Counted from the stretch's first letter, positions 35,245-44,330 are shown. The stretch: 64,000 nucleotides of DNA from Streptomyces noursei (GCF_001646665.1 NZ_LWBU01000035.1:62001-126000); one strand, 5' to 3'. The notes: generated by a model not told the origin, from the letters alone. Numbers and translations: made by a program.

Positions 35245-37101
35245 TCAGGGCGACGCCGGGTAGGAGGCCACCACCTTGCCGCCGCTGTCGGTGGCGAGGT
35301 AACCGGAGACCATGTACTCGTTGGTGAGGTAGTACATCAGGGTGGGCCGGTCGGAGTTGAACGTCCACCGTTTGACGATGACGTACCGCAGGTTCGGGTT
35401 CTCCACGTTGAGTTCGCGCTCGCCGCGCTTCATGAGCGCGGAGAGGCCGTCCCAGTCCATGGCGGTCGGGTCGAAGGGCTGCTCGTCGGCGGAGTCGCGG
35501 CTGATGGCGCCACCGGGCCCCGTCCTCGTCGCCACCCCGTTGCGGTACTGGTACCTGTCGTAGGTCTTGGCGCCCGGCCCTGTGGGGATGTCGGCCAGAG
35601 CGTAGTCCTCGTAGAAGGTCACCTCCTTGACCTGCGGGTTCCCGCTCGCCTCGCGGAACGCCCCGAGGACGGTGCGGACGTTCGCCGTGGTGAGGAGCGT
35701 GCCCTTGACCGTGGCTCCGGCGCTGTCGGCCGAGGGGGCCGTCCCGCTGCCGGAGGTGGCGCCCTGTCCGCCGGACGCGGGGGTGCGCGGGGCGGAACTC
35801 GACGCCGGGGTGCGGCCCTTGCCCTGGTCGGTCCCCTCCTCGCCGGTCGGCCAGTTCAGCGCCGCGACCACCACGACCGCGGCGGTGGCCGCCGCGGCGG
35901 CGGACACGGTGGCGGCGCGGCGGCCCGCCGAGCGGCGGCCGGGCGGTACGGGCGGCCCGAACATGCCGTTCCGCTCGGTGGTGTGCGGCGTCCAGGCGTG
36001 GGGGTGGGAGTGGGCCTGGCCGGCGGCGTACGCCGGGTGCCCGCCGTACGGCGCCCCTGGCGCCCCGTGGGCCGGCGTCGGTGCGGCGTGCGGGGCGTGG
36101 CCGGGCGCGGACGCCGGTCCGGACGGTCCGGACGGAGCACCGTGCGGGGCGTCGTGAGGTGTGTCCCGGGGGTCGGTGGCGGCGGCGGGCCGGTCCCCCG
36201 GCTGCTGCTGCCGGGGAGCCTCGTGCCGCGAGGCGTCGGCCGGCGCGGGGACCGCTCCGGCCGCGGACGCCTCGCGCAGCAGGCGCTCCAGCTCGGCGCC
36301 GTCGGGGCGCTGCGCGGGGTCGCGGACCAGCAGCCGGTCCAGTACGGGGCCGAGCGCGCCCGACCTGACCGGCGGCGGGATCGGGTCGTCGAGGACCGCG
36401 ACCACGGTGGCGAGGCTGGTGGCCCGACGGAACGGGTGGTGGCCTTCGGCCGCCACGTACAGCAGCATGCCGAGCGACCACAGGTCGGAGGCCGGGTTGC
36501 CCTCCTCGCCGCGCACGCGCTCGGGCGCGATGAACTCCGGTGAGCCGATGAGGTCGCCGGTCGAGGTGAGCCGGGACGTCGCCTCGGACAGCACGGCGAT
36601 CCCGAAGTCGGTCAGGACGGCGCTGCCGTCGGGACGCAGCAGAACGTTCGCGGGCTTGACGTCGCGGTGGTGGATGCCGGCCGAGTGCGCGGCGCGAAGG
36701 GCGGACAGGACTTCGAGACCGAGCCGGATCACGTCCGGTACGGGCATGGGGCCCTGGAGGAGCCGGTCGTAGACGGAATTGCCCTCGACCAGTTCCATGA
36801 CGATCCAGGGGTGCGAGCCGTCGGCGGGCTCGACGATGTGGTGGATCGTCACGACGTGCGGGTTCGACAGGCGGGCCAGCGCCCTCGCCTCGCGTACCGC
36901 CCGCTCCCGCAGCTGCGCGGCGAGGCCGGGGTTGGCCTCCTCGACGGCCGGGTCCGGCGGGCGGACCTCCTTCAGCGCCACCTCGCGGTCCAGGGCGATG
37001 TCGCGCGCCCGCCAGACCGTACCCATACCGCCGCTGCCCAAGCGGGAGACCAGTTCGAACCGTGCGTCGACCAGGGGTCTACCGCCCTCGCTCATGCTCA
37101 T
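35245..37101 (-). CDS. Membrane Ser/Thr protein kinase (PknB-type)
   Basis: A 618-residue eukaryotic-like kinase. The glycine loop is GSGGMGTVWRA, Lys44 lies in VALKEV, the catalytic loop is HRDVKPANVLL (Asp147) and the Mg loop is TDFGIAV (Asp165); GSPEFIAPERV is the activation-segment end. A long Pro/His/Gly-rich juxtamembrane linker (about residues 290-390) leads to one membrane helix (VSAAAAATAAVVVVAALNW). The extracellular domain of about 200 residues has no PASTA repeats; it contains VKEVTFYEDYALADIP and RYVIVKRWTFNSDRPTLMYY, so it senses something else. It converges on the sigma-factor operon. Confidence 0.95.
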   Translation of the reverse strand: MSMSEGGRPLVDARFELVSRLGSGGMGTVWRARDIALDREVALKEVRPPDPAVEEANPGLAAQLRERAVREARALARLSNPHVVTIHHIVEPADGSHPWIVMELVEGNSVYDRLLQGPMPVPDVIRLGLEVLSALRAAHSAGIHHRDVKPANVLLRPDGSAVLTDFGIAVLSEATSRLTSTGDLIGSPEFIAPERVRGEEGNPASDLWSLGMLLYVAAEGHHPFRRATSLATVVAVLDDPIPPPVRSGALGPVLDRLLVRDPAQRPDGAELERLLREASAAGAVPAPADASRHEAPRQQQPGDRPAAATDPRDTPHDAPHGAPSGPSGPASAPGHAPHAAPTPAHGAPGAPYGGHPAYAAGQAHSHPHAWTPHTTERNGMFGPPVPPGRRSAGRRAATVSAAAAATAAVVVVAALNWPTGEEGTDQGKGRTPASSSAPRTPASGGQGATSGSGTAPSADSAGATVKGTLLTTANVRTVLGAFREASGNPQVKEVTFYEDYALADIPTGPGAKTYDRYQYRNGVATRTGPGGAISRDSADEQPFDPTAMDWDGLSALMKRGERELNVENPNLRYVIVKRWTFNSDRPTLMYYLTNEYMVSGYLATDSGGKVVASYPASP

Positions 37102-37569
37102 GGCCGGTCATCGTAGGCGGCGCGCGCGCCCTCCCGCGCGGCAGGTGCCGGTATCCGGGGGCCCGGCCTCCACCGCGGCCCGGCGCGGGACGCGAGCGGT
37201 CGGGGACCGGTCCCTCATTCCCTCGCGGTGGGGCGCCCGGGAGAGGCGTACCGACGTGTCCCCGGGGTGCCGGTCCCGAGGACACCGCTGTCGCGTGCGG
37301 TACGGACAGCTCCCTCCACAGCAGCGGAAAACGCGCACGATGCCGGCGTACCGCCGCGGGTACGCTCGCCCGGTGGCGACGACTACGGCGGCTGCCACCG
37401 GGGGATGTTCCGTGGCCCGTCCGTCTCGTGCGTCCGGTGCGTCCGGTGCGTCCGGTGCGTCGGCGGCCGGTCGGGTGCCGAGGGTGGGGAATTTTCCAGG
37501 ACCGATGCCTTCCCCTGCCTGTCGAAGCCCTGCGGAACCTGCCCGCAACAGACTCGGAGGACGCGCGCG
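37102..37569. other. Divergent intergenic region with a 9-bp tandem repeat
   Basis: These 468 bases lie between the kinase start and the next rightward gene. GTGCGTCCG is repeated four times with the last copy imperfect (37428-37463). No gene with a binding site is seen. Confidence 0.45.
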
Positions 37570-38037
37570 TTGAGCGAGGACATGGTGTCGGAGTACCTGC
37601 GGTGGATGACCGCCTGCCCCCGCTGCGGCGGCCGGGCGGCGACCACGGGCGGACAGGCCCTGGTGTCCGGTCGTCTTGAGTGGAGCCTGGAGACGGCCTG
37701 CGCCGCGTGCGGCGGTCTCGCCGTCTGCGGCCGGGACGACACACCGGCCGAACTGCGCGAGCGGCTCCTCGCGGACGGTGACTGCGGCCCCGCGGTCCTC
37801 GAAGTGCCCGGGAGCGGCACCACCGTGGTCGTGACGGTGATGAAGGTGCTCCGCGCCGAGCTGGGTCTGCCGCTGAGCGATGCCAGGGCGGTGGTGGAGG
37901 AGGTCCGGTCGGGCGGGTTCACCGGGACGATGCCCGAGACGGCGCGCCTCGCGGACGTCCTGCGCGCGGCGGGCGTCGAGGCGCGAGCCGTTCGCGTGGC
38001 CGGGGGCACGCCCGCGGGGGGCCGGCCCGTTCCGTAG
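37570..38037 (+). CDS. Zinc-ribbon protein with an L7/L12-like C-terminal domain, function unknown
   Basis: A 155-residue protein. Residues 10-65 form a zinc-ribbon-like unit with two Cys pairs (ACPRCGG and CAACGG). Residues about 85-150 (TVVVTVMKVLRAELGLPLSD, then ARAVVEEVRSG and ETARLADVLRAAGVEARAV) have the strand-helix-helix-strand pattern of the C-terminal domain of ribosomal protein L7/L12, including the buried Gly-Leu and alanine-rich second helix. I chose TTG at 37570, nine bases after GGAGG; an in-frame ATG four codons later is the alternative. The domain call is by eye and should be tested. Confidence 0.55.
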   Translation: MSEDMVSEYLRWMTACPRCGGRAATTGGQALVSGRLEWSLETACAACGGLAVCGRDDTPAELRERLLADGDCGPAVLEVPGSGTTVVVTVMKVLRAELGLPLSDARAVVEEVRSGGFTGTMPETARLADVLRAAGVEARAVRVAGGTPAGGRPVP

Positions 38038-38339
38038 TACGGCGGCCGTCCCCGGCCCCCGCCCCGGCGTCGACGCGTGACGGGTCCGGATGCGGACATG
38101 CGTGCTGCGTACGGCCCGCACGGCGGATCGCTGCCGGAGTTCCGGGCGGGGCGTCCGCTCCGTGAGAAGGTGTGCCAGCGAGGGGCGAGCGCGGGCGATC
38201 GTCGCCCGACGAGGCACGAGGGGTTCCCACCCGGGACCTCCGCCTGCCGGGGATCTCCGCACGCCCACCGAACGTTGGACCCTCGACCGGAGCGTTCCGT
38301 GTACGCCCACCACACGGCCCAAGCGATGAGGAGGACCCA

Positions 38340-39077
38340 GTGAACGCCGCCGAAGAAGGACGGCACCGGTTGGACGCCATCAGCGTGCTCAACGCGAAGC
38401 AGACGCTCCTCCAGCTCCTCGGCCGGGCCGGGGTCTACACCGGGGACGCCGAGGAACTGATCGGGCTGGTCGAGGCCGGGGCCCTGACCCTCGCGCACGA
38501 GGAGACCGGTGCGATCGCGCGGAGCGCGCCGGGCGGCAAGGGCGAACTGTACGAGTCCGGCTGGCTCGACGGCAGCCAGGCCGTCACCGAGGCGCTCGGC
38601 GACCTCGCCGAGCGGGCGCTGCGGCACGCCGTCATGACCGGTCCGTCCGGCCCCGCCCCGGCCCCGGAGGAGCGGCCTCCGGTGCGGCGGATGCAGGTGG
38701 AGCGGGCCAAGGTGGCGGTCGTCCCCCTCTACCTCTCGTTCACCACGGAGTCCGACCTGGATCCCGAGGTCTCCGAGCAGGTGCTCACCGCCGTGCTCGG
38801 CACCATGAGCGCCCGGCAGCGGGCCGGATACGCGGGACGGCTCGCGGAGTTCGCCTCGGCCCACCGCGCGCGCCTGGAGCGGCTGTACGCGGAGTACGGG
38901 CCCGGCAGCACGATCGCGATCCACGGCCGCTACTCCCTCATGCACTCCCCCACCAGCGTCGCCGTGCTGGAGCGGCTCGCCACGGCGCCGGCACCGCTGT
39001 GGGAGGAGTGGGACGCCGCCGAACTGCCGCCCGCGTGGCTGGAGGGGCTCACCACCGCCTGGGGCTCGGCCGGCTGA
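38340..39077 (+). CDS. Uncharacterised helical protein
   Basis: A 245-residue soluble protein that I do not recognise. A GAGGAGG site precedes the GTG. Residues 5-85 are helical (LDAISVLNAKQTLLQLLGRA, then GELYESGWLDGSQAVTEALG), residues 90-120 are a Pro-rich linker, and the second half contains RAKVAVVPLYLSFTTESDLD and then helices with FASAHRARLERLYAEYGPGS. No membrane segment or signal peptide is seen. Hydrophobic periodicity and the strong binding site show it is a real gene; the neighbours give no clue. Confidence 0.6.
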   Translation: MNAAEEGRHRLDAISVLNAKQTLLQLLGRAGVYTGDAEELIGLVEAGALTLAHEETGAIARSAPGGKGELYESGWLDGSQAVTEALGDLAERALRHAVMTGPSGPAPAPEERPPVRRMQVERAKVAVVPLYLSFTTESDLDPEVSEQVLTAVLGTMSARQRAGYAGRLAEFASAHRARLERLYAEYGPGSTIAIHGRYSLMHSPTSVAVLERLATAPAPLWEEWDAAELPPAWLEGLTTAWGSAG

Positions 39078-39259
39078 CCCCGCTCCCGCACATCCCGTTC
39101 CGCTCTTTTCGTCCACCCGCACGGGGCGGCTCCTACGGCCCGGGACCTTCGGCCCTGGGAAAGGGGCCTGCGGACCTGTTGCCCCGTGATCGCCTGATGG
39201 TGAGCTGGCCCTGGCCGCGGGTCCCGTCGTCCTCCGCCTCCCCAGGAAGGGCCGTCCCA

Positions 39260-39586
39260 ATGAGCACCTCGATCAGCTTGACCGTACAGACGGTGGACCA
39301 CGGGTCGACGGCCCTGGCCCTCGCCGGGGAACTCGACCTGGACAGTGCGGCACGCATCGAGCCGGATCTGTTCCTGGCCACGGCGTGGGCCGGCCGGGAG
39401 GTCGTCGTGGACATGGCGGGGGTGACCTTCTGCGACACCTCCGGGGTCGAGCTGCTCATGCGGCTCCACCGGCGGTGCGCCACCGAGGGGTGCCGGCTGC
39501 GGCTGTGCCGCGTGCCCCGGCAGCCCGGCCGGGTGTTCCGGGTCCTCGGCGTGGACCGGGCGATCCCCTGCTCGTTCACGGGATGA
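39260..39586 (+). CDS. STAS-domain anti-anti-sigma factor
   Basis: A 108-residue STAS protein of the SpoIIAA/BldG group. The core is ALALAGELDLDSAARIEPDL, then EVVVDMAGVTFCDTSGVELL, where the Ser of D-T-S-G is the expected phosphorylation site, and a closing PGRVFRVLGVDRAIPC. Unphosphorylated, such proteins release sigma factors from their anti-sigma kinases. A GGAAGG site precedes the ATG. It leads a group with a MEDS-STAS fusion and a MEDS-HATPase protein, the expected kinase partner. Confidence 0.9.
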   Translation: MSTSISLTVQTVDHGSTALALAGELDLDSAARIEPDLFLATAWAGREVVVDMAGVTFCDTSGVELLMRLHRRCATEGCRLRLCRVPRQPGRVFRVLGVDRAIPCSFTG

Positions 39587-39737
39587 GGCGCCGGCGCGGC
39601 GCGGGACGCGGACGCCGCTGAGCCGGACGGCGCCGGTACGGCTCCCGGGCCCGCATGCCGCGGTCGCCCGCCGGGAAGCCCCAGCCATGAACGTCGTGGC
39701 AGTGGGTAGGGTGGGCTGCTGTACGGAAGGGGGCCCA

Positions 39738-40550
39738 GTGAGGGCGGCGCGGACCATAGCGACGCTGGACGAGATCGACGTCGGCGACCACGTCTGTTGG
39801 CTGATGGACCCGGTCGACAGGTTTCCGGACGACGCCGACTCCTTCGTCTCGGACGGCGCGCTCTTCGGCGACAAGGTCGTGATCATCGGCTCCGCCGGCG
39901 CGGCGCACTGGGCCAACCGGCCGGACCGGCGGAGCGGCCGGCCGGCCGTGGTCGTGCTCGACCCCCACCGCATGGAGGAGCCGCTCCTCGACGCGGTGCA
40001 GCGGGAGGCCCGGCAGGCGGACCGCGAGGGGTTCCGCGCGGTGCGGGTGCTCACGGAGGCGGACCCCCGGTCGCGGGGCGTGACGGCCTCCGAGGCGCTG
40101 CTCGAAGGAGAGCTGCTCCTGGAGGAGTTCGCCGCGGACAGCGGCGCCATGGTGGTGTGCGCCTACCGGCCCGGCCACTGGGACGTTGCCACTCTGCACC
40201 AGGCGATGTGCGTACATCCGCAGAGTCTGGGTAGCCGGTCGGCAGGACCGGGGTTTCGGATGTTCAGCGCGGGAAGCAACTGCTGGAGCGTCGACGGAGT
40301 GATCGACTCCGAGGGCGCCGAGGCTTTCGCTGCCGCGATCCGGGCCGCGGCCGTGCGCACGGAGACGGTGCGGCTGCGCTTCGACCGGGTCGAGATGATC
40401 GACGCCGCCGGAATGCGCGCCCTCGCCGACGCCGCCCGGCAGGTGCCCGGTCGGACCGTGCTCGTCGAAGGAGCGAACGACACCGTCCGGCTGTGCTGGG
40501 ATCTCTCCGGCTTCGCCGTTCCCGAGGTACCGGTGGAGATGAGCGCATGA
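39738..40550 (+). CDS. MEDS-STAS fusion protein
   Basis: A 270-residue protein joining an N-terminal MEDS sensor domain (residues 8-165: IDVGDHVCWLMDP, FGDKVVIIGSAG, FRAVRVLTEADP, GAMVVCAYRPGHWD) to a C-terminal STAS domain (about 180-265: WSVDGVIDSEGAEAFAAAIR, then RLRFDRVEMIDAAGMRALAD). In the STAS phosphosite position D-A-A-G replaces D-S-x-G, so the usual Ser/Thr is absent. MEDS domains occur with methanogen/methylotroph sensors and anti-sigma modules. The GTG start is supported by GGAAGGGGG. Its stop overlaps the next gene (ATGA). Confidence 0.85.
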   Translation: MRAARTIATLDEIDVGDHVCWLMDPVDRFPDDADSFVSDGALFGDKVVIIGSAGAAHWANRPDRRSGRPAVVVLDPHRMEEPLLDAVQREARQADREGFRAVRVLTEADPRSRGVTASEALLEGELLLEEFAADSGAMVVCAYRPGHWDVATLHQAMCVHPQSLGSRSAGPGFRMFSAGSNCWSVDGVIDSEGAEAFAAAIRAAAVRTETVRLRFDRVEMIDAAGMRALADAARQVPGRTVLVEGANDTVRLCWDLSGFAVPEVPVEMSA

Positions 40551-41503
40551 TGTCCACCGAGACCCGCCTCGACGCCCGGGGGAACGGATTCCGGCACGAG
40601 CTCTACCCCTACGCCGGTGAGGACGCCTTCCTCGGCGGCACCCTCGGGTTCATCCACGAAGCGCTCGAGAGCGACGAGGCGGTCGTCGTGGCCGTGCCCC
40701 GCAGCAAGGAGTCGCTGCTGCGGGCCGAGCTGTCCGACGCGGGCCCCGTGAAGTTCGTGGACGCCGCCGAGCCGGGGCGGAATCCCGGGCGCCTCATCGC
40801 GGCGTGGCAGAAGTGGGTCACGGACCGGGCGGCGGAGGGCCGGCCCGTGCGCGGGATCGGTGAGACGGCCTGGGACCAGGCCCGTACCGCCGCGGACGTG
40901 GCCGAGCTGCGCTACCACGAGTGGCTGCTCAACCAGGCCTTCGCCCGGAGCCCCTCCTGGTGGCTGATGTGTCCGTACGACGTCAGCGCGGCGGAGCCGG
41001 CGGCCGTGCAGGCGCTGTCCCGCTGCCACCCGTACATCCGCCGGGACGGCGCGCTGTCGCGCAGCGAGGACTTCAAGGCGCACGAGCCCTACCCCTTCGA
41101 GGAGCTGTCGGCGCCGTGCAGCCCCTATGAGGAGCTGGTCTTCACCCACGGGGAGCTGAGCGCGGTGCGGGACAAGGTCAGCCGCTGTGCGACCGAGCAC
41201 AGGCTGGAGCGGAACAGGGTGCGCGAGCTGATGGTCGTGGTGACGGAGCTGGCCACCAACAGCATCCGGCACGCCGACGGCCGGGGACGGCTGCGGACCT
41301 GGGCGCAGGACGCGGCGCTGATCTGTGAGTTCCGGGACAGCGGGTACATCGCCGACCCCCTGGCCGGCCGGGTCAGGCCCACGCACGACCAGCCCGGTGG
41401 CCGGGGCCTGTGGCTGGTGCACCAGCTGTGCGACCTCGTCGAGATGCGCTCCGCCCGCGACACGGGCACGGTCGTCAGGGTGCACATGGACCTGCCGTGC
41501 TGA
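40547..41503 (+). CDS. MEDS-domain anti-sigma regulatory kinase (HATPase_c)
   Basis: A 318-residue protein. The MEDS part (residues 12-175) shows YPYAGEDAFLGGTLGFIHEAL, AVVVAVPRSKESLL and WWLMCPYDVSA. The C-terminal GHKL ATPase of RsbW/SpoIIAB type (about 195-315) shows LMVVVTELATNSIRHADG (N box), CEFRDSGYIADPLAG and GRGLWLVHQLCDLVEM (G2). It should phosphorylate STAS antagonists or bind a sigma factor. It is translationally coupled to the MEDS-STAS gene, so two proteins with the same sensory domain and complementary outputs are made together. Confidence 0.92.
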   Translation: MMSTETRLDARGNGFRHELYPYAGEDAFLGGTLGFIHEALESDEAVVVAVPRSKESLLRAELSDAGPVKFVDAAEPGRNPGRLIAAWQKWVTDRAAEGRPVRGIGETAWDQARTAADVAELRYHEWLLNQAFARSPSWWLMCPYDVSAAEPAAVQALSRCHPYIRRDGALSRSEDFKAHEPYPFEELSAPCSPYEELVFTHGELSAVRDKVSRCATEHRLERNRVRELMVVVTELATNSIRHADGRGRLRTWAQDAALICEFRDSGYIADPLAGRVRPTHDQPGGRGLWLVHQLCDLVEMRSARDTGTVVRVHMDLPC

Positions 41504-41580
41504 GGTGACGGCGGACGCGGCCGTGCGGGGCCCGGCCGGGGGTGTGGGAGGTACGCCACCGGGTCGGCCACGTCTGTTCC

Positions 41581-41685
41581 CGCCGGGTCCGTCCCGGTCG
41601 GGTCCGTCGCGGCCGGGTACGTCGCGGCCGGGTCCGTCGCGGTCGGGTACGTCGCGGCCGGGACCGTCGCGGTCGGGACCGGTCG
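41581..41685 (+). repeat. Seven tandem copies of a 15-bp unit
   Basis: The unit GGYCGGGTMCGTCGC (Y = C/T, M = A/C) is repeated seven times without spacers, the first and last copies diverged. It lies in the 389-base gap between the MEDS-HATPase and nitroreductase genes, which otherwise holds only the nitroreductase promoter. An open frame crosses it but encodes only an Arg/Gly/Val repeat. Confidence 0.8.
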
Positions 41686-41892
41686 TCCCTCGCGCCGGCG
41701 GGCCCTTCGGCCCCCGGGCTGCCCGCCCGGCCCTGTCCCCCGACGTGGGAGCGAGGGACGCTGGACCCATGGCCGGAGGAGCCGTACGAGCCGGGTGACG
41801 CGCTCACCCGCTCGCCGTGGCCCGCGGCCCGTGGTCCCGTCGTCCTCGCCGTCGGACGTCCCGACGCACGACGCCCGCTGGAGGTGTCCGCG

Positions 41893-42879
41893 ATGTCCGC
41901 CCCCGCTCCCGCCCCCGTCCCCGTTCCCGACGTGGAGTCCCTGACGTCATGGGTGGCCGACGCCGTCACGGCCCCGTCCATGCACAACGCTCAGCCCTGG
42001 CTGTTCCGCCACCGCAGGTCGGCCGGGGAACTGGTGCTGCGGATGGATCCCGGGCGCACGATGCCGGAGACCGACCCCGACACCCGGGGTCTGCACCTGG
42101 GGTGCGGTGCCGCCCTGTTCAACCTGCGGGTCGCCGCGGCCGACGCCGGGTGGCACGCCCGCATCCGGCTCGTGCCGGACGCCGCGGAGCCCGAGACGCT
42201 GGCCGTCGTCACCTTCGTACGCCCGGACGGGGAAGAGGCCGAGGACACGGGCGTGGCCGAGCTGCGTCCGGCGATCGGCAGGCGGCACACGAGCAGGGAG
42301 CCCTTCCGGGACGAGGCCGTGGCGCAGCCGCTGCTCGACGGTCTGCGGGGGGCCGCGCGCGCCGAGGGGGCACGGCTGGACTTCGCGGGTGACTGGCAGG
42401 CGCTGGACCTGCTGGACCTCGTGTGGGAGGCCGAGCACCTGGAGGAGCACTCCCCCGCCGTACGCGCCGAGATCGCGCGCTGGGCGTCCGAGGGGATCCC
42501 GCCCGACGCGCTCGGGCCCCGCCGTTACGACGGGCGGGCACCGGTGCGGGACCTCGCGGGCGGGCGTCCCGTGGAGGGCCGGGGCACCGCGGTGTTCGAG
42601 CGGGCACCCTGCCTCGCGGTGCTGGGGACGCGCGAGGACTCCAGGGAGGACTGGCTGCGGGCCGGTCAGGCCATGGAGCGGGTGCTGCTGCGGGCGACGC
42701 TGGACGGTCTGTCGACGTCGCTCAACTCGCAGGCCGCCGAATGGCCCGAGCTGCGCCGGCTGCTGCGCGACCCGCTGTCGGGCATGGGGCACCCGCAGAT
42801 GCTGCTCCGGTTCGGCTACGGCCCGGAGGCACCGGCCACCCCGCGCAGGCCGGTGTCCGAGGTGCTCGTCGTCGAGTGA
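41893..42879 (+). CDS. Acg-family FMN-binding nitroreductase-like protein
   Basis: A 328-residue protein of the Acg (Rv2032-like) family, made of two nitroreductase halves. The N-terminal AVTAPSMHNAQPWLFR is the diagnostic FMN loop (S-x-H-N-x-Q-P-W). Further features are LHLGCGAALFNLRVAAADAG, AIGRRHTSREPF (R-R-x-T-x-R), and a C-terminal LSTSLNSQAAEWPELR. Acg-type proteins bind FMN but may store it rather than reduce nitro groups. GGAGG lies 9 bases before the ATG, so I reject a much longer N-terminal extension through the tandem repeat. It ends at a convergent hairpin. Confidence 0.9.
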   Translation: MSAPAPAPVPVPDVESLTSWVADAVTAPSMHNAQPWLFRHRRSAGELVLRMDPGRTMPETDPDTRGLHLGCGAALFNLRVAAADAGWHARIRLVPDAAEPETLAVVTFVRPDGEEAEDTGVAELRPAIGRRHTSREPFRDEAVAQPLLDGLRGAARAEGARLDFAGDWQALDLLDLVWEAEHLEEHSPAVRAEIARWASEGIPPDALGPRRYDGRAPVRDLAGGRPVEGRGTAVFERAPCLAVLGTREDSREDWLRAGQAMERVLLRATLDGLSTSLNSQAAEWPELRRLLRDPLSGMGHPQMLLRFGYGPEAPATPRRPVSEVLVVE

Positions 42880-42884
42880 CGGCG

Positions 42885-42917
42885 GGCGGCGCGGCTGCCC
42901 GTGGGCGCCGCGCCGCC
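42885..42917. terminator. Hairpin after the nitroreductase gene
   Basis: GGCGGCGCGG pairs with CCGCGCCGCC across a 13-base loop, immediately after the nitroreductase stop and before the stop of the facing serine hydrolase gene. Confidence 0.6.
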
Positions 42918-43043
42918 GTCGGCCGGAAGGGGCCTCGCGGGCCCCGCCGTTGGCAGCCGTTGGCACGCCGGAGGACGGCGCCGGGGCCGCACCCGGGGGT
43001 GCGCGGCTGGGGACGCGCCGGTGGCGGGCCGGGCGACGCCCGC

Positions 43044-44330
43044 TCAGCAGACCGGGACGCCGGGTACCTGGTTGTCCGGTGAGCTGAGGTAGATGTTGGT
43101 CATGTAGCCGCCGAGCTGGGGCAGGTGGGCCCACCAGTCGTTGACGTAGGGCGGCACGCTGACCTGCTGGCCGCGTTTCTGGCAGCCGACCAGGACCTCC
43201 ACGCCGGCGGGCAGCGTGGTGATCGCGGCGGAGTCGGTCGAGGCCTGGGCACGGACGCGGACGCCGCTGCCCCACGTGCCGATCCAGGTGCCGGCCGGGC
43301 GGGTGGCGCCGGGAACGTTCAGGGAGCGGGTGAGCCTGCCGACGTCGGTGTAGGCCTTGCCGTAAGTGGTGCCGGTGGGGTGCAGGGTGAGGACGGCCAC
43401 GATGGCGCGGTCCCCCGGGCCCACCAGGCCCGTCGTGTGCAGGGCCGGGCGCGACAGGTCGACGGCAGCGGCGGCGGTGGCGGCCTTCGCGGTAGGAGCG
43501 GCGGTGCCGGCGGCCTTCGCGGTGGGAGCGGCGGCGGTGGCGGTGGTGGCCGCGGACGTGCAGCCGCCCGACGTGAAGCCCGACCAGCCCTGCTTGACGG
43601 CCCAGGGCCGGTTGAAGGAGCCCGCGATGCCGAAGTGCTGGTCGTAGCCGTCGCTGGCACAGCGGGTGGACTGGCGCAGGTTGCCGAGAACGTAGTCGCG
43701 CACCGGGGCCGGAGCGGAGTCCAGCAGGTAGCGGTAGATCCTGACGGTGTCGCGGGCCGACATCGCCGTGTAGCCCCAGTATCCGGGGTGGGTGGCCGGC
43801 GGGCGCGCGGTGTCCGTGAGCCCCAGCCGTGCGACCATCCGGTCGATGATGGCGCCTTGGCCGTTGTTGGCCCAGATGGTACCGGCCGCCGCGTCGTTGC
43901 TGCTGCGCAGCATCGTGTCGATGCGGGTCCTGTCGGCCGCGGGCAGGGACTCGGGCGTACGGCCCCACAGGACGTCCAGCGCGAGCAGCAGTTTGACCAC
44001 GGACGCGGACCGGAACTGACCGGCGCTGTTGACCTGTTCGGTGAACGTCCCCGTCTGCCGGTCGAACACGGCGACGCCAGCCGTGACTCCGGCCGGTACC
44101 TCGGCCTGGGCGACGGCGGGCGGTGACGGCGAGGTGTCGGGTGCGGCGGTCGCGGTGGGGGCGGCCGCGGTGGCGAGCAGCGCCGCGAGGGCCGCCGTGA
44201 GCAGGCCGGCCCGCGTCGCACGGCCGCGGCGGCGGACGTCGGCGGGGCCCGCCGGTGCGGAGGCGCGGAGGCGCGGTGACGGGTGCCGGCGTTCGGCGCG
44301 GGCCTGTCCACGAGAGGTGAGCGGAGTCAT
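43044..44330 (-). CDS. Secreted serine D,D-carboxypeptidase / class A beta-lactamase-fold enzyme with a shared C-terminal module
   Basis: A 428-residue exported enzyme. A signal segment lies at about residues 38-63. The penicilloyl-serine fold shows SVVK (Ser110, Lys113), SSN (143-145) and KQG (246-248, for KTG), so all three active-site motifs are recognisable. An Ala/Thr/Lys repeat insert follows (APTAKAAGTAAPTAKAATA). The last 80 residues are a cell-wall-binding-like module starting TWGSGVRVR, with a C-Q pair, TNIYL and a final GVPVC. The same module ends the M23 and NlpC/P60 genes upstream. It may trim peptide stems. GGAAAGG stands ten bases before the ATG. Confidence 0.85.
   Translation of the reverse strand: MTPLTSRGQARAERRHPSPRLRASAPAGPADVRRRGRATRAGLLTAALAALLATAAAPTATAAPDTSPSPPAVAQAEVPAGVTAGVAVFDRQTGTFTEQVNSAGQFRSASVVKLLLALDVLWGRTPESLPAADRTRIDTMLRSSNDAAAGTIWANNGQGAIIDRMVARLGLTDTARPPATHPGYWGYTAMSARDTVRIYRYLLDSAPAPVRDYVLGNLRQSTRCASDGYDQHFGIAGSFNRPWAVKQGWSGFTSGGCTSAATTATAAAPTAKAAGTAAPTAKAATAAAAVDLSRPALHTTGLVGPGDRAIVAVLTLHPTGTTYGKAYTDVGRLTRSLNVPGATRPAGTWIGTWGSGVRVRAQASTDSAAITTLPAGVEVLVGCQKRGQQVSVPPYVNDWWAHLPQLGGYMTNIYLSSPDNQVPGVPVC

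Noticed and set aside
41581..41685. CRISPR array
   Set aside because: The repeats are 15 bp and contiguous without spacers, and no cas gene is near.
41542..41892. An N-terminal extension of the nitroreductase across the tandem repeat
   Set aside because: The extension is only Arg/Gly/Pro/Val repeat text, while GGAGG lies 9 bases before the internal ATG at 41893 and the family signature starts soon after.
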